Source of the DNA: Myxococcales bacterium
GTDB taxonomy: Bacteria; Myxococcota_A; Polyangia; JAAYKL01
DNA length: 64,000 nt
Direction: 5' to 3'
NCBI GenBank assembly: GCA_012522445.1
Contig: JAAYKL010000107.1
Location: forward strand, 39,270 to 103,269
The notes under the pieces are model-generated. The model was given only the letters and a program-made list of their open reading frames with translations, was not told the DNA's origin and ran no database searches. Both the position numbers and the translations under genes were made by a program. Each line of letters starts with the position of its first letter. Position 1 is the first letter of the stretch. Positions 7,321 through 17,600 of the stretch are shown here, in pieces.

Positions 7321-9639
7321 ATGGATATCCAATGCGAAAAATGCCAAACCGTCTACACGCTCTCTGAACACCTCATTCAACCTGCGGGAACCCCCGTTCG
7401 GTGCACCAAGTGCCAACACGTTTTCAACGCTTATTACAAAGCGGACCCCAATGTACCGTGGACGGTGAAACAAACCGGTGGCGGCGTCCTGCGTTTCGAC
7501 AGCGTGGTGTCATTGCAAGACGCCATGCGCGCCCAGCGCATCGCCGAAGATGACGACGTGTCCCGTTCTGGCGGTCCCTGGAGCAAAGCCGCCGTTCTGC
7601 CCGAGTGGCACGCCCTGTCATCATCATCGCCCACACGCACGCCTGCCACGCCTCCCGCAGAGGCCGTACTGTTCAAATCCGAACGCTCCACCTATCCCCC
7701 AACCATGGCCCCTCCCACTCCTGTGCCGCCGCCGCCGCCAAAAACGCCCACATCCAAGCCTGTCGAGAGCGCGCCGCCACCGAAGCCCGCAACAGTCGAA
7801 GAGCCCGCAACAGTCGAAGAGCCCGCGCCCGCGCCCGCGCCCGAACCCGAACCCGAGCCCGCGCCCGAACCCGAGCCCGAGCCCGAAGCCGAAGCCGAAG
7901 CCCAACAAGAACCCGCGCTGGGCACCATCCCCCCCGCCGAAGACGACGCCTGGGAGGCGGGCGCACCGCCCGAACTGCGCGAACCCACTTGGACCAGCAC
8001 CCGCATTACCGGATCGCCCACCACCCCCGACGACTTCGACATGCCACCCAAACGGCGTCGGCGCATCGCGTGGATTGTCACCCTAGGCCTGCTCGTCGCC
8101 GCTGCGGCTGCGGTGTACCTCCTGCTCCCGCACAAGGACAGCGTCAAAAGCCAATTGGGCGAGGTCGTGAGCTCCAAAGACCAAGGCCGCCACCGCGCGC
8201 TATTGCTCAAAGGGCGCGAAGACTTTCTGCTCGACACCCCCGCAGCCTGGGAGCGGGCGGACAAAAACTTTCAACGGGTATTGGAACTGTCCCCCCAACA
8301 TCCACAGGCACTGGCATCCCTGGCACAACTGCACGCAGTTTGGGCCCAACATCTATACGACGCCGATGTGGACGCGCGTTGGGATGCCCATGCGCAAGAC
8401 CAGGCCCCAACCCCTCAAATCGACAAAAACACGCAGCGATTCGAATCGCGTCTGACCACCGCCCAGCAATGGGCAACGCGCGCAGTGCGCGAAGCGGCCG
8501 ATCTCCCCGACGCCCATCTCGCCATGGCCGATGTCCTGCGCCTACGCGGCGACCTGGAGGGGGCGCAACAGCACTTGCAAGCCCTGCCCAAGAGCAGCCA
8601 CAACGCCGAGTATCACTACATCCACGCGCTGTTTCTTTTGGCCTCTGGCACCCGTGTCGATCACGTAACCCGCGAACTCGAAGCCGCCTTGCCGGTTCCC
8701 CCCTCCCTGCGCATGCTGTACCGCATCGCGCGGTTGCAGGCGGCGCAACACCAGCACAACGAAGCGCGCGCCACCTTGGAGCGCATCCTGCTGCTCAACG
8801 CCAAACACGACCCATCGCGTACTTTAATGGATCGCCTCAACCGCAATTTGCCCATCGCGCTTGCCAAACCGCCGCAACCCAGCGCCAACACCTCGAGCGA
8901 TACCGCAAGTGACGAGGAGCACCAGGCCCGCGCAGGCGGCACCGACAGCGCCTTGTCTGCGCCCATCGCCGATGTCGATGACGATGCCACCGCGGAAGAT
9001 ACCGCGCGCATCAAGCTCGCCCGTGCCATGCGCATGCAAGAACGCGGCAATTGGTCTGAGGCCGCCCGCCTGTATGGCGATGTGCTGTCCGTCGAACCCA
9101 GCAACCTCGACGCACTGGTCGGCATGGGATACGCGCAACTGGAACTCCGCGCCACCGGCCAAGCCATTGCGCACTTTCGACGCGCCTTGGCACAAAACGC
9201 TGCCTACGGTCCCGCTGTCTCTGGCATGGGCGATGCGTATCGCGCGCAGGGACAAAACGACGAAGCCATCAAGTGGTACCAGCGCTACCTGGATGCCCAT
9301 CCCCACGGCAGCCAGGCCGCCCACGCACAACGCCACCTGACCGCCCTCTCTGCCCCTCCCCGCAGCGATGATACCAGCGCCGCACCCGCTCCCATTCCAA
9401 GCAGCGACACCGAATCACCGCAAGACGCCGACATCGCGCCCACGCCGCAGACCGCCGACGATCCGACACCACCGAAGAGCACCGATGCGCCCCCATCCAC
9501 CGCACCGCCTCAGCACAGCGCGCCGCCCGAAAACACACCCGCTCCGCCACCAACGGCGCCAGGAAATAGCGAAAACAGCGCACCGCCGCCCATCGCACCG
9601 CCCCCCCAAGCGCCACCGGCCGCCAGCGACGACGCATGA
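7321..9639 (+). CDS. MJ0042 zinc-ribbon, single-pass membrane, TPR-repeat protein
   Basis: 772 residues. The N-terminus is an MJ0042-type zinc ribbon with Cys5, Cys8, Cys28 and Cys31, typical of myxobacterial regulators. A Pro/Ala/Glu-rich linker (about 110-200, with EPEPEP runs) leads to one membrane helix near residues 248-268 preceded by PKRRRR, giving an inside-to-outside topology. The periplasmic part holds TPR-like repeats in two blocks (about 290-500 and 560-680, for example GNWSEAARLYGDVLSVEPSN). A second low-complexity Pro/Ala/Ser tail ends the protein. It probably links a cytoplasmic zinc domain with a periplasmic scaffold. The sppA-like gene follows after 28 bases. Confidence 0.75.
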   Translation: MDIQCEKCQTVYTLSEHLIQPAGTPVRCTKCQHVFNAYYKADPNVPWTVKQTGGGVLRFDSVVSLQDAMRAQRIAEDDDVSRSGGPWSKAAVLPEWHALSSSSPTRTPATPPAEAVLFKSERSTYPPTMAPPTPVPPPPPKTPTSKPVESAPPPKPATVEEPATVEEPAPAPAPEPEPEPAPEPEPEPEAEAEAQQEPALGTIPPAEDDAWEAGAPPELREPTWTSTRITGSPTTPDDFDMPPKRRRRIAWIVTLGLLVAAAAAVYLLLPHKDSVKSQLGEVVSSKDQGRHRALLLKGREDFLLDTPAAWERADKNFQRVLELSPQHPQALASLAQLHAVWAQHLYDADVDARWDAHAQDQAPTPQIDKNTQRFESRLTTAQQWATRAVREAADLPDAHLAMADVLRLRGDLEGAQQHLQALPKSSHNAEYHYIHALFLLASGTRVDHVTRELEAALPVPPSLRMLYRIARLQAAQHQHNEARATLERILLLNAKHDPSRTLMDRLNRNLPIALAKPPQPSANTSSDTASDEEHQARAGGTDSALSAPIADVDDDATAEDTARIKLARAMRMQERGNWSEAARLYGDVLSVEPSNLDALVGMGYAQLELRATGQAIAHFRRALAQNAAYGPAVSGMGDAYRAQGQNDEAIKWYQRYLDAHPHGSQAAHAQRHLTALSAPPRSDDTSAAPAPIPSSDTESPQDADIAPTPQTADDPTPPKSTDAPPSTAPPQHSAPPENTPAPPPTAPGNSENSAPPPIAPPPQAPPAASDDA

Positions 9640-9667
9640 GGCATCTCGCCAACGGAGAACACGATTT

Positions 9668-11425
9668 ATGAATCTCATTAATTACTCTCACACCGGAAGC
9701 CGCATCGCCCTGTGCGGTGCCGCTCTTTTTCTCTTCATCTCCTGTGGGTGGGGCGAGTTTTCCGCACGAGACGCTGCGCCCAAAGCACCCATGGCCGTGC
9801 TCTTCGAGATCGACGGTCCCTTGCCGCAGTTCGCCCAGCCCGCGCTGTTCGGCGTCGATACGCCCTCTCAATTTCAACTCGAAAAAAAAATCAAACGCGC
9901 GAGCAATGACATCCTGGTGCAAGAAATCGTTTTTCACATCGGAGCACCGCAAATTGGCTGGACGCGCGCGTTGGAGCTTTCAAATGCCATCGCCAGGGCT
10001 GCCAAACGAAAGCCCGTCACCTGCCTTGTGACATCCGCAGACAACCAGGCCTATTGGATGGCGGCCCGGAGTTGTCCCACCTTATTGGTGGCGCCTGCCG
10101 GTGACATTGCGCTCGTCGGACTTGCCGCTGAAAACATCTTCGTAAAGGATTTGCTGGACAACATCGGCATTGCCATCGATGTCCTGGCCGCTGGACGCTA
10201 CAAAAATGCCGCCGAAAGCCTCACGCGAACCGACATGTCCGAAGCCTCTCGCGAAACGACCACGGCCCTGCTCGACAGCCTGCACGCGACCTTTGTCTCC
10301 GGCATTTCCCAGGGACGAAAACTGCCCCGCGAACAAATTGACGCGCTCATCGACAACGGGCCGTACACCGCTGACGACGCCCACAAGGCCCAATTGGTGG
10401 ACGGCGTAAAATCTGTGGGCACCCTCTTCACGGCGCTGTCACAAAAATACGAAGGTGGCCTGGTGGCCGATTACGGCAAAGAAGCGCCAAAGCCCATAGA
10501 GGTCGGCGATCTCTTCAAGCTGTTCAGCGGCAAACGCCCTGAGGCGACACAGGACACCAAGCCCAAAATCGCCCTAATCTCACTGATCGGCACCATCAAA
10601 AGCGGGCGCGAAACGGACGCCATCTTTGCCGCCGAAGATAGCGTTTACGACCTCAGCCTCATCGAAACCCTCGCCAAGGCCGCCGAAGACAAATCGGTCA
10701 AGGCCGTCGTCTTGCGCATCGACAGCCCCGGTGGCAGTGCGTTGGCTTCCGACAACATCTGGGAAGCCGTGCAAGCCCTGGCTGCCGTCAAACCCGTCGT
10801 CGCCTCCATGGGCGATGTCGCAGCCTCGGGAGGGTATTACATCGCCTCGGCCGCCACCGAGGTCATCGCCGCACCGACCACCATCACGGGTTCCATCGGC
10901 GTCATCGGGGGAAAGGTCGTGGTGCAAAAGGCCGCCGAAAAATGGGGCGTCAAGAGCGAACGCATCGCCCGAGGGCGCAACGCCGGCATGCTCAGCCCTT
11001 TCGAACCCTTCAGCGAAGCCGACCGCGAACTCTTAACCCGGCACATTCAACACACCTACGAACTCTTTGTGGCGCGCGTCAGCACCGGACGCGATCTCCC
11101 CGCCGAAGACGTACACGCCCACGCCGAAGGCCGCGTGTGGAGCGGCGCTGATGCGCTCAAACACAAACTGGTCAACGCCACAGGGACCCTCGAGACGAGC
11201 ATCCAGCGCGCGCGCAAACTCATTCATGACGAGCGCATCCCCGTCGAGCTCTACCCGCAACCACGCAATTTTTTCGAAGTGATCGCCGAACAACTCAATG
11301 CGCCGACTGACGAAGCGCGCCTGCTCTCACAACTCCCCGGCGCCCAAGACGCCACTGTGCTGGGACAACTCCTCCTGCGCGAATCCGTCCTCGCGGTGTC
11401 GCCGCACTTCCTCCGCATCCGCTAA
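9668..11425 (+). CDS. sppA: SppA-like signal peptide peptidase (S49), lipoprotein
   Basis: 585 residues with two S49 domains, the long SppA form. The first half carries the general-base Lys in RYKNAAESLTR and the second the nucleophile Ser in DVAASGGYYIASAA, followed by the family's TGSIGVIGGK. The usual N-terminal membrane anchor is replaced by a signal peptide with lipobox ending LFISC (Cys26), so it should be anchored by lipid on the periplasmic side. It would cleave leftover signal peptides. The open frame extends upstream to 9368 inside the previous gene, but the ATG at 9668 has GGAG upstream and begins the signal peptide. Confidence 0.88.
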   Translation: MNLINYSHTGSRIALCGAALFLFISCGWGEFSARDAAPKAPMAVLFEIDGPLPQFAQPALFGVDTPSQFQLEKKIKRASNDILVQEIVFHIGAPQIGWTRALELSNAIARAAKRKPVTCLVTSADNQAYWMAARSCPTLLVAPAGDIALVGLAAENIFVKDLLDNIGIAIDVLAAGRYKNAAESLTRTDMSEASRETTTALLDSLHATFVSGISQGRKLPREQIDALIDNGPYTADDAHKAQLVDGVKSVGTLFTALSQKYEGGLVADYGKEAPKPIEVGDLFKLFSGKRPEATQDTKPKIALISLIGTIKSGRETDAIFAAEDSVYDLSLIETLAKAAEDKSVKAVVLRIDSPGGSALASDNIWEAVQALAAVKPVVASMGDVAASGGYYIASAATEVIAAPTTITGSIGVIGGKVVVQKAAEKWGVKSERIARGRNAGMLSPFEPFSEADRELLTRHIQHTYELFVARVSTGRDLPAEDVHAHAEGRVWSGADALKHKLVNATGTLETSIQRARKLIHDERIPVELYPQPRNFFEVIAEQLNAPTDEARLLSQLPGAQDATVLGQLLLRESVLAVSPHFLRIR

Positions 11426-11614
11426 CCCCGTTCGAAACGCCTGAAACCCGCACTTAGCGCATTCGACTTCCGGAACGGATAATCTCTCGCAGCCAATGCC
11501 GCTCAAAACAATGCTGGTCAATAGATCCTTTTGGACCCATGGTACGTCTCCATCACCACAACCACTTTGAAGCCCGGAAACACCGGTCCTTCACCGCCCA
11601 AAGGAGAGAGCAGC

Positions 11615-13612
11615 ATGGCGCGTTTTCATTGGATATCCATCGTTCTTCCGCTGGCCGTCTTGGCCTGTGGTACCGAAAAAACCAACAACACGGCAGAGCC
11701 CATCCGCGTCATTCGGGTCACCACCGACCCCGGCGATGATGGCAACGTTTCCGCCATTGCCGACGCCCATACGCCGGCACACCGTTTTGCACCGCGCGCC
11801 ATGGCACCGACTCCGCCACAACCAACCGTCGTCCCCGTACCCAACGATCAGTTACCCCTCCTAAAAAACCGACTGACACAGTGCTACGGTACGGCCAAAC
11901 GCCCCACATCTCAAATCGCGCAGCCGTCGCAACCCAAGCTGGCACCGCTCGGTATGGTGCGCCGCGAATCACCCACTGGCAGCTTGGGCGAAGGCCGACA
12001 GCACACGCCATCACCGAAGACTGCCGCCGCTCCAGCACCCGTCAAAGAGTCCAGCAAGCGCGTCGTTATGGAAGACGCGATGCCCCAGGGTGTCCCGATG
12101 GAAATGACGGCTGACAACGCCCTGCCCCCGTCCGCCGAACCGCTGGCCATTGCGTCCGGTGATACGTCCAGCGCTGTGCCCTACGATAGCTGGGGCGCCT
12201 CCATCTACCTCTCCAACGACGACTCCATGAGCCTGTCGTCGGCGCAGCGCGTCATCTACGCCATCGACAACTTCCTGCCGCTGCCCACCGCCCATATCCG
12301 CCCACACGAGCTGCTCAACTACTTCTCTTTTCAAAAGGCCGCCGTCGCACCCGGGCGCGACTTCTCGCTGCTGCCAACGATATCCGATCGACCCGACAGC
12401 GATGGCAATCACACCTTGGCCCTCAGCGTGGCCGGCCGCTCAATAGAACGCGAACAACGCCGCAACGCGGTGCTCACATGGGTCATTGATCGCTCGGGCT
12501 CCATGGCGGCTGAGGGACGCATGGCGTACCTCAAAAAAGGCCTCATGCGCAGCCTCGCAGAGCTCAAAAATGGCGACATGATCCACATGGTGCTCTTCGA
12601 TCACGAAGTCTGCACGCCCATCGAAAATTTTGTCGTGGGGCGCGACGATATCAAAATCCTCGAATCCGCCATCCAGCAACTGGCCCCCAAGGGCGCCACC
12701 GATCTGCACAGCGGGCTCACAACGGGCTACGCCATCGCCGATGCCACCTACCAACCCTCCTACAACAACCGGCTGCTGCTCATCACCGATGCCCTGGTCA
12801 ACACCGGCATCACCGACGACTCCCTCATCTCTACCGTGGCCAAACATTACGATACACGCCGCATTCGACTGTCCGGCGTGGGCGTCGGTCGCGACTTCAA
12901 CGACGCGCTCCTGGATCGCCTCACCGAGCGCGGGCGCGGGGCCTATGTCTTCTTGGGTTCAGAAGCCGAGGTCGACGCCGTCTTTGGCGAGCGCTTCATC
13001 TCGCTGCTCGAGACCACCGCCCTAGACGTTCACTTTCGCCTTCAGCTACCGCCGTCGCTGCGCATGAACGTCTTTTATGGCGAGGAGAGCTCCACCGAAA
13101 AACACGACGTCCAGGCCATTCACTATTTCGCCGGCACCACGCAACTCTTCTTGTCCGATTTGAAAGCGCGCGACAATCAGCTCCGCCCGCAGGACGACAT
13201 CATGTTCACCGTGGAGTACCAAGACCCCACGACCCAGGAGAAACGCGTTCACGAAGAGGCCTTCCGGCTCGGGGACATCGCCGCACAACACGCGTTGAAC
13301 GTTGAGAAGGGGCGCCTCATGATGACATGGATCGACCTGATTTCCGCCCTGGCCATGCGGCAACCACCAAAAGTCTACCGCTACAAAGCCGACTCACATA
13401 GCGATCCCGAGGCCTGGCAACTCTGCGAGGATGGACGGGCTCTGCTCCAGCAACGCGCCCAACACCTCAGCAGTGATGCCGAAACCACGCGCGTGCTGCA
13501 ATTGTTCGACAAGTACTGTTCGCGCTTTGAGCGTCCGCGAAACCCGGTCAAACGCCAGGTCGAAACGCCCACCCCCTCTTGGCCCAGCGCCCTCCCCGAA
13601 CCCGCCCGCTAA
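11615..13612 (+). CDS. von Willebrand factor A lipoprotein with DUF3520-type C-terminus
   Basis: 665 residues. The signal peptide ends in a lipobox LAVLAC (Cys18). After a low-complexity region to about residue 175 comes the N-terminal vWF-associated domain (YDSWGASIYLSNDDSMSLSS, with LNYFSF further on), then a vWA domain with the metal-binding MIDAS motif DRSGSM and the later Thr and Asp ligands (GATDLHSGL, ITDALVNTG). The C-terminal part (LEMTALDVHFRLQLP-like region onward) fits DUF3520. This architecture is widespread in secreted vWA proteins such as YfbK relatives; the ligand is unknown. The start at 11615 has an AAAGGAG site and replaces a longer frame from 11531. Confidence 0.85.
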   Translation: MARFHWISIVLPLAVLACGTEKTNNTAEPIRVIRVTTDPGDDGNVSAIADAHTPAHRFAPRAMAPTPPQPTVVPVPNDQLPLLKNRLTQCYGTAKRPTSQIAQPSQPKLAPLGMVRRESPTGSLGEGRQHTPSPKTAAAPAPVKESSKRVVMEDAMPQGVPMEMTADNALPPSAEPLAIASGDTSSAVPYDSWGASIYLSNDDSMSLSSAQRVIYAIDNFLPLPTAHIRPHELLNYFSFQKAAVAPGRDFSLLPTISDRPDSDGNHTLALSVAGRSIEREQRRNAVLTWVIDRSGSMAAEGRMAYLKKGLMRSLAELKNGDMIHMVLFDHEVCTPIENFVVGRDDIKILESAIQQLAPKGATDLHSGLTTGYAIADATYQPSYNNRLLLITDALVNTGITDDSLISTVAKHYDTRRIRLSGVGVGRDFNDALLDRLTERGRGAYVFLGSEAEVDAVFGERFISLLETTALDVHFRLQLPPSLRMNVFYGEESSTEKHDVQAIHYFAGTTQLFLSDLKARDNQLRPQDDIMFTVEYQDPTTQEKRVHEEAFRLGDIAAQHALNVEKGRLMMTWIDLISALAMRQPPKVYRYKADSHSDPEAWQLCEDGRALLQQRAQHLSSDAETTRVLQLFDKYCSRFERPRNPVKRQVETPTPSWPSALPEPAR

Positions 13613-13730
13613 CCAACCAAGCGGCATCGCGCCGCCAACCACAACAAGCCCGCCCGCATCGTTCGCCCGCAGAAGCCGCGCAATGTACCGTTTGGATTTG
13701 GGGTTGTGCGCCGGGCAAACGCCCAGAGAA

Positions 13731-15302
13731 TCATGTGGCGCCCAAGAAGAGCTTTAGTGTGGTCGCCGCATCGTGTTTGTCGAAGTCGATGTGCTGCAAT
13801 TCTTCGCGGTGGCTAATGTTGTGAAACAAGGTGTCGAGGTGGTGATAAAACGCCTCACACTCCGCAATAATGGGCACCAAGTGCTGGGACTCCAACGCAT
13901 CTTCATCGCGCAGGCGCTCTACCAGCATAATGAACCGATCGAACTGTGCATAATCCGAGTAGCGCAACAACTGGTATCCCATCGAACGAAAATAAGAGAC
14001 AAAGGTTTGAATGAAATTAACGGTGTCGGTCCCCACCCATTGGTCGGCGGTGCGCAGGGCATCGTTGGCCTTGGCGATAAAAGCCTGCAAGATCTTTTGG
14101 AACATCCAGATGTCGCGACGCAACCGGACAGAACGCGTAATGTCAGAGGTGAAGTCGGCAAAAATGGCGTCGCCATTAATATCGGTCTGGTACTCGCGCG
14201 CAATGAGCACCACGGTGTTTTGCAAAAAACTGCGAAACGCGTTCATCGAAAGATGAATGGTCGTCATTAAATCATCGGGGTCTTGCACCTCGTCGATGGA
14301 GGGCAATAAGTGCTCAAATACTTTTTTCAGTTCGAGGCGCAATTGGTGGCCTGCTGACATCAGCAATTCTCGCAGGGACTTGAGCCCCACAAACTCGAGG
14401 TTCAATTCGTCGTACTGCTGTTTGACATGCGCCGCCGAAAGCGTTTTGTACCCGCGCGAGAATCCCTCCGACATCCACTTGGCCGATCCGGAAACATAAA
14501 ACTCGGAAAAGGCCAATCCATCGGAGTGCAGCAAAGCCAAGTAGGAAAAGAGCGGACCAAAGCCATTGCGCGCCACATCTTCGGTCTCAATGATGTCGAT
14601 GTAGTGCAGCAGCCGAAAGAGCGACAACTGGGTCATCGTGGTCACGCGCTGCGCCGTATGGCTGTCGATGCTGGGCAAAATATCAACGATGATTTGGCTG
14701 GAGATGGCGTCGTATTCGGAGCGGAAATCAAAGATGGCGAGGGGATTAAAGTACAACGAACGATGAATCTCCCGCTGCACCAGCGCGATCACAGACGAAA
14801 AAACATGGTATGAAATCGCCCCAGAGAGCAGCAGCGTGTTGGCGGTTTCCAACAAATTATCGAGAACGGAAACCATCAAGGCCAAGCTTTGGTTCGGCGT
14901 ATCCTGCTCCAGAGAGCGCCGCATGATGTCGGTGCGCAGCAAGTCGGAGGTTTGGAAACTGTCGATGAAGCGCTCAAAATCAAACGCGCAATCTGTGCTA
15001 TTGCAGAGCCGTCGCCCTTGTTCGCACAGTGTTCGCAACGACGAGACGAGCAACTCCATCTCCACGTCCCAAGATTTTTCGGCGACGGGAACGCGGCGAA
15101 CGATGTTTCCAGGATGATTGGCGGGATTGCCAAAACAAACGAGGCCCTTGAGCAACATTTCAAAGCGAAACAAAAACTGAGCCCGGTGCGCCATATCATG
15201 GGATTCAAACCATATCCGGCGCGCATCCGATTGCTCCTGCCGCAACCAGGTGGAGGCCTTCATCAGCTCGGCATAATAATTTCGTTTCGCAGACATTGTC
15301 AT
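13731..15302 (-). CDS. Conserved-looking helical protein of unknown function downstream of ruvB
   Basis: 523 residues, no family recognised. No signal peptide or membrane segment is seen; the sequence is almost entirely amphipathic helix with many Leu, Phe and Tyr residues, and few low-complexity parts, so it is probably a folded cytoplasmic protein. Conspicuous segments are WLRQEQSDARRIWFESHDMA near the N-terminus and a C-terminal FHNISHREELQHIDFDKHD. It begins 22 bases after ruvB, with a GGGAG site 12 bases before the ATG, and is probably co-transcribed with ruvAB. A role in recombination is only a context-based guess. Confidence 0.65.
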   Translation of the reverse strand: MTMSAKRNYYAELMKASTWLRQEQSDARRIWFESHDMAHRAQFLFRFEMLLKGLVCFGNPANHPGNIVRRVPVAEKSWDVEMELLVSSLRTLCEQGRRLCNSTDCAFDFERFIDSFQTSDLLRTDIMRRSLEQDTPNQSLALMVSVLDNLLETANTLLLSGAISYHVFSSVIALVQREIHRSLYFNPLAIFDFRSEYDAISSQIIVDILPSIDSHTAQRVTTMTQLSLFRLLHYIDIIETEDVARNGFGPLFSYLALLHSDGLAFSEFYVSGSAKWMSEGFSRGYKTLSAAHVKQQYDELNLEFVGLKSLRELLMSAGHQLRLELKKVFEHLLPSIDEVQDPDDLMTTIHLSMNAFRSFLQNTVVLIAREYQTDINGDAIFADFTSDITRSVRLRRDIWMFQKILQAFIAKANDALRTADQWVGTDTVNFIQTFVSYFRSMGYQLLRYSDYAQFDRFIMLVERLRDEDALESQHLVPIIAECEAFYHHLDTLFHNISHREELQHIDFDKHDAATTLKLFLGAT

Positions 15303-15324
15303 TTTGTTATGCGGCTCCCTCGCA

Positions 15325-16365
15325 TCACAAGAGCCGCTGCTGTCCTTTGCGAGATGGCGTCACGCCCAAGTGCGCAAATGCACGCGGTGTGGCAACGCGG
15401 CCCCGCGGTGTTCGCTGGATGTATCCATTTTGCATGAGATAGGGCTCATATACATCTTCAATTGTATCGCGCGGCTCTGAAACAGCGGCAGCGATGGTTT
15501 CAATGCCCACCGGCCCCCCGTCAAACAACTCGACAATTGCCGACAAAATGCGGCGGTCCATATCGTCAAATCCCGCTTCATCTACCTCGAGGCGTCGCAG
15601 TGCGTGCTGTGCCAATTCGCGGTGAATGGTGCCCGATCCCTCCACCTCTGCAAAGTCGCGCACACGGCGCAGCAGCCGGTTGGCAATGCGTGGGGTGCCG
15701 CGAGCGCGGCGGGCGATTTCGTGAGCCCCGGGATCGTCGATGGGGATGTTCAGCAAGCCCGCAGAGCGCAAGATGATTTTTTTCAAATCTTCAGGCGGGT
15801 AGTAATCGAGGCGAATGTTGACGCCGAAGCGCGACAAGAGCGGCGAGGTGAGCAAGCCCGTACGCGTGGTGGCGCCCACCAGCGTGAACGGCTGCAAGGG
15901 GAGTTTGTACGAGGCGGCGTGGGGGCCATCGCCGGCGACGATATCGATCTCAAAGTCTTCGATGGCCGGATACAGGTTCTCTTCGACCACCGGGGTAAGG
16001 CGGTGAATCTCGTCGATGAAGAGCACGTCGCGCGGTCCCAGTTTTGTCAGCAACGCCGCGAGCGTGCCTTTGTGCTCAATGGCCGGCCCCGATGTGGTGT
16101 GAATCGACACCCCCATCTCTGCGGCAATGATATGGGCCAAAGTGGTCTTGCCAAGCCCCGGCGGACCGCAAAACAAGACGTGATCGAGGGGTTCGCCGCG
16201 CCGACGTGCCGCCTCAATGAAGACGCGCAGGTTGTCGACGTGCCGCACTTGTCCCACGTATTCGGAGAGCTCGGTGGGGCGCAGCGCGATGTCGAATACA
16301 CGCTCGTCACCTTGCAATTGCACATCGATAACGCCGCGATTTGTGTCGTTGTCGTTCATAGTCAC
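15325..16365 (-). CDS. ruvB: Holliday junction branch migration ATPase RuvB
   Basis: 346 residues, normal length. RuvB is the hexameric AAA+ motor that, with RuvA, drives branch migration of Holliday junctions. Walker A is [13 protein letters not shown], Walker [10 protein letters not shown], sensor 1 GATTRTGLL and the Arg finger region [10 protein letters not shown]; the C-terminal winged helix has [19 protein letters not shown]. The open frame starts at a GTG that overlaps the ruvA stop by four bases; an ATG two codons later is an equally possible start. Confidence 0.97.
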   Translation of the reverse strand: MTMNDNDTNRGVIDVQLQGDERVFDIALRPTELSEYVGQVRHVDNLRVFIEAARRRGEPLDHVLFCGPPGLGKTTLAHIIAAEMGVSIHTTSGPAIEHKGTLAALLTKLGPRDVLFIDEIHRLTPVVEENLYPAIEDFEIDIVAGDGPHAASYKLPLQPFTLVGATTRTGLLTSPLLSRFGVNIRLDYYPPEDLKKIILRSAGLLNIPIDDPGAHEIARRARGTPRIANRLLRRVRDFAEVEGSGTIHRELAQHALRRLEVDEAGFDDMDRRILSAIVELFDGGPVGIETIAAAVSEPRDTIEDVYEPYLMQNGYIQRTPRGRVATPRAFAHLGVTPSRKGQQRLL

Positions 16366-16952
16366 TTGGCGCGCAAAACGGACAGCGCTTCGCGCAACAG
16401 CACCTCAAAGGACGCATCCGCTGGCTGAGCGCGGCGCACTTCGCCGATCACGCGTTCCACTTCAGAAGCTTTGAATCCAAGATTTTTCAACGCCGAATCC
16501 AGCTCGGAAAATACACCCATCACCGGAGCGGAGGCAGCACTCCCCGTTGCGACCACACGGCCTGACAACTCCAACACAATGCGCTCGGCTGTTTTTTTGC
16601 CAATCCCGGGAATGGTGCAAAGACGCCGCGTATCGCCCTCGTTGATGGCCCTGGCCAGCGTGGCCGAATCCATGGCACCAATCACCGCCAGTGCCACCTT
16701 GGGACCCACACCGCTCACCTTGCCTATCAGCGTGCGAAACAAATGGCGCTCATCCGGTACGGAGAACCCGAAAAGACGTATCTCATCTTCGCGCACGTGT
16801 GTGTGAATCCACAATTCGGCTTCTTGTCCGGTGGGGGGCAGGGATGCCAAGGTGGAAAGTGGCAGCGAAATTTCAAATCCCACGCCGTTGTTGTCGAGTG
16901 TAATGCCCTCTGCAGTCTTGTCGCAGATAATGCCTTTGAGACGTCCAATCAT
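16362..16952 (-). CDS. ruvA: Holliday junction DNA helicase subunit RuvA
   Basis: 196 residues. RuvA binds the four-way junction as a tetramer and loads RuvB. The family start MIGRLKG is at 16952; the open frame runs 60 codons further upstream, but those residues are not RuvA-like. The two helix-hairpin-helix motifs are visible ([20 protein letters not shown] and [19 protein letters not shown]), and the C-terminal RuvB-binding domain includes [20 protein letters not shown]. It is translationally coupled to ruvB. No ruvC is in the window. Confidence 0.96.
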   Translation of the reverse strand: MIGRLKGIICDKTAEGITLDNNGVGFEISLPLSTLASLPPTGQEAELWIHTHVREDEIRLFGFSVPDERHLFRTLIGKVSGVGPKVALAVIGAMDSATLARAINEGDTRRLCTIPGIGKKTAERIVLELSGRVVATGSAASAPVMGVFSELDSALKNLGFKASEVERVIGEVRRAQPADASFEVLLREALSVLRAK

Positions 16953-17055
16953 GCGGAGAAGCATAGCGATTGTGCGCCGAACAAACAAGAACTGAGCGCG
17001 TGCGCATGCGCCATTTCCGCGCCGTTTCAACCGCCCGACACCAGCAGGCGAGGGG

Positions 17056-17565
17056 TCAGGCGCGCTTGCGTGTAAAGCGCCAAAAAGCCCAGATGTCGGT
17101 GATCGCGCGAAAGGCTGCCGTGATGGCAACAATGGCCACCAGCACGTCGGCTACCAACAGGGTTGTTTCGTAGGGACCGGGTTCTTTCAGGGCGGCGCCC
17201 ACAATATGCCCCACGTATCCCAGCAGCGTCAGTCCCGTCGCCAGCAAGGCCATAAGCAGGTGAGAGATGGCGCGGTTTAACAAGCTTTTGGGGGTTCGCG
17301 TAATGTGCTGCTGTTGTGCGGTGGTCAACCGTTGCCAGTTGCGAAAGCGACGCACAAACATCGACCAACTCAAAAAGACAACGACGGGCAGTGACATCAT
17401 TACCAGCAGCTCCACCTTGGTTTCGTGCAGGGGAGAGCGGTAGGGGTTTTGCAAGTTGATCAGCAAAAAACCCGCCGCCATGCTGGTGTGGCAAATGGAG
17501 GCCCGGAGGTCGGGGATAAATGCAGCCGCGTCCCGCAGCTCGGCATTGTTAAGCGACATGGTCAT
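17056..17565 (-). CDS. Small integral membrane protein, unknown
   Basis: About 169 residues from the ATG at 17565. Three to four membrane segments are seen: CHTSMAAGFLLINL, LLVMMSLPVVVFLSWSMFV, LMALLATGLTLLGYVGHIVG and LLVADVLVAIVAITAAF; the tail FTRKRA is basic and probably cytoplasmic. Several His residues near the membrane (CHTSMA, ISHLL, YVGHIVG) could bind a cofactor but no family is recognised. The frame is open to a TTG at 17604 that overlaps the stop of the gene upstream by four bases; the choice of start is uncertain. The pair probably forms one unit with the 161-residue protein. Confidence 0.55.
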   Translation of the reverse strand: MTMSLNNAELRDAAAFIPDLRASICHTSMAAGFLLINLQNPYRSPLHETKVELLVMMSLPVVVFLSWSMFVRRFRNWQRLTTAQQQHITRTPKSLLNRAISHLLMALLATGLTLLGYVGHIVGAALKEPGPYETTLLVADVLVAIVAITAAFRAITDIWAFWRFTRKRA

Positions 17566-17600
17566 AATGCATCGACTATTGAAGGCCCCGGGCGCGCATG

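Noticed and set aside
7605..8912. 435-residue open frame in a second reading of the MJ0042/TPR gene
   Set aside because: Arg/Pro/Ala-rich shadow of the linker and TPR codons; the zinc-ribbon and TPR pattern define the true frame.
16953..17132. 60-codon N-terminal extension of ruvA
   Set aside because: RuvA of all lineages starts at MIGRL-like sequence; the extension is Arg/Ser-rich and non-conserved.
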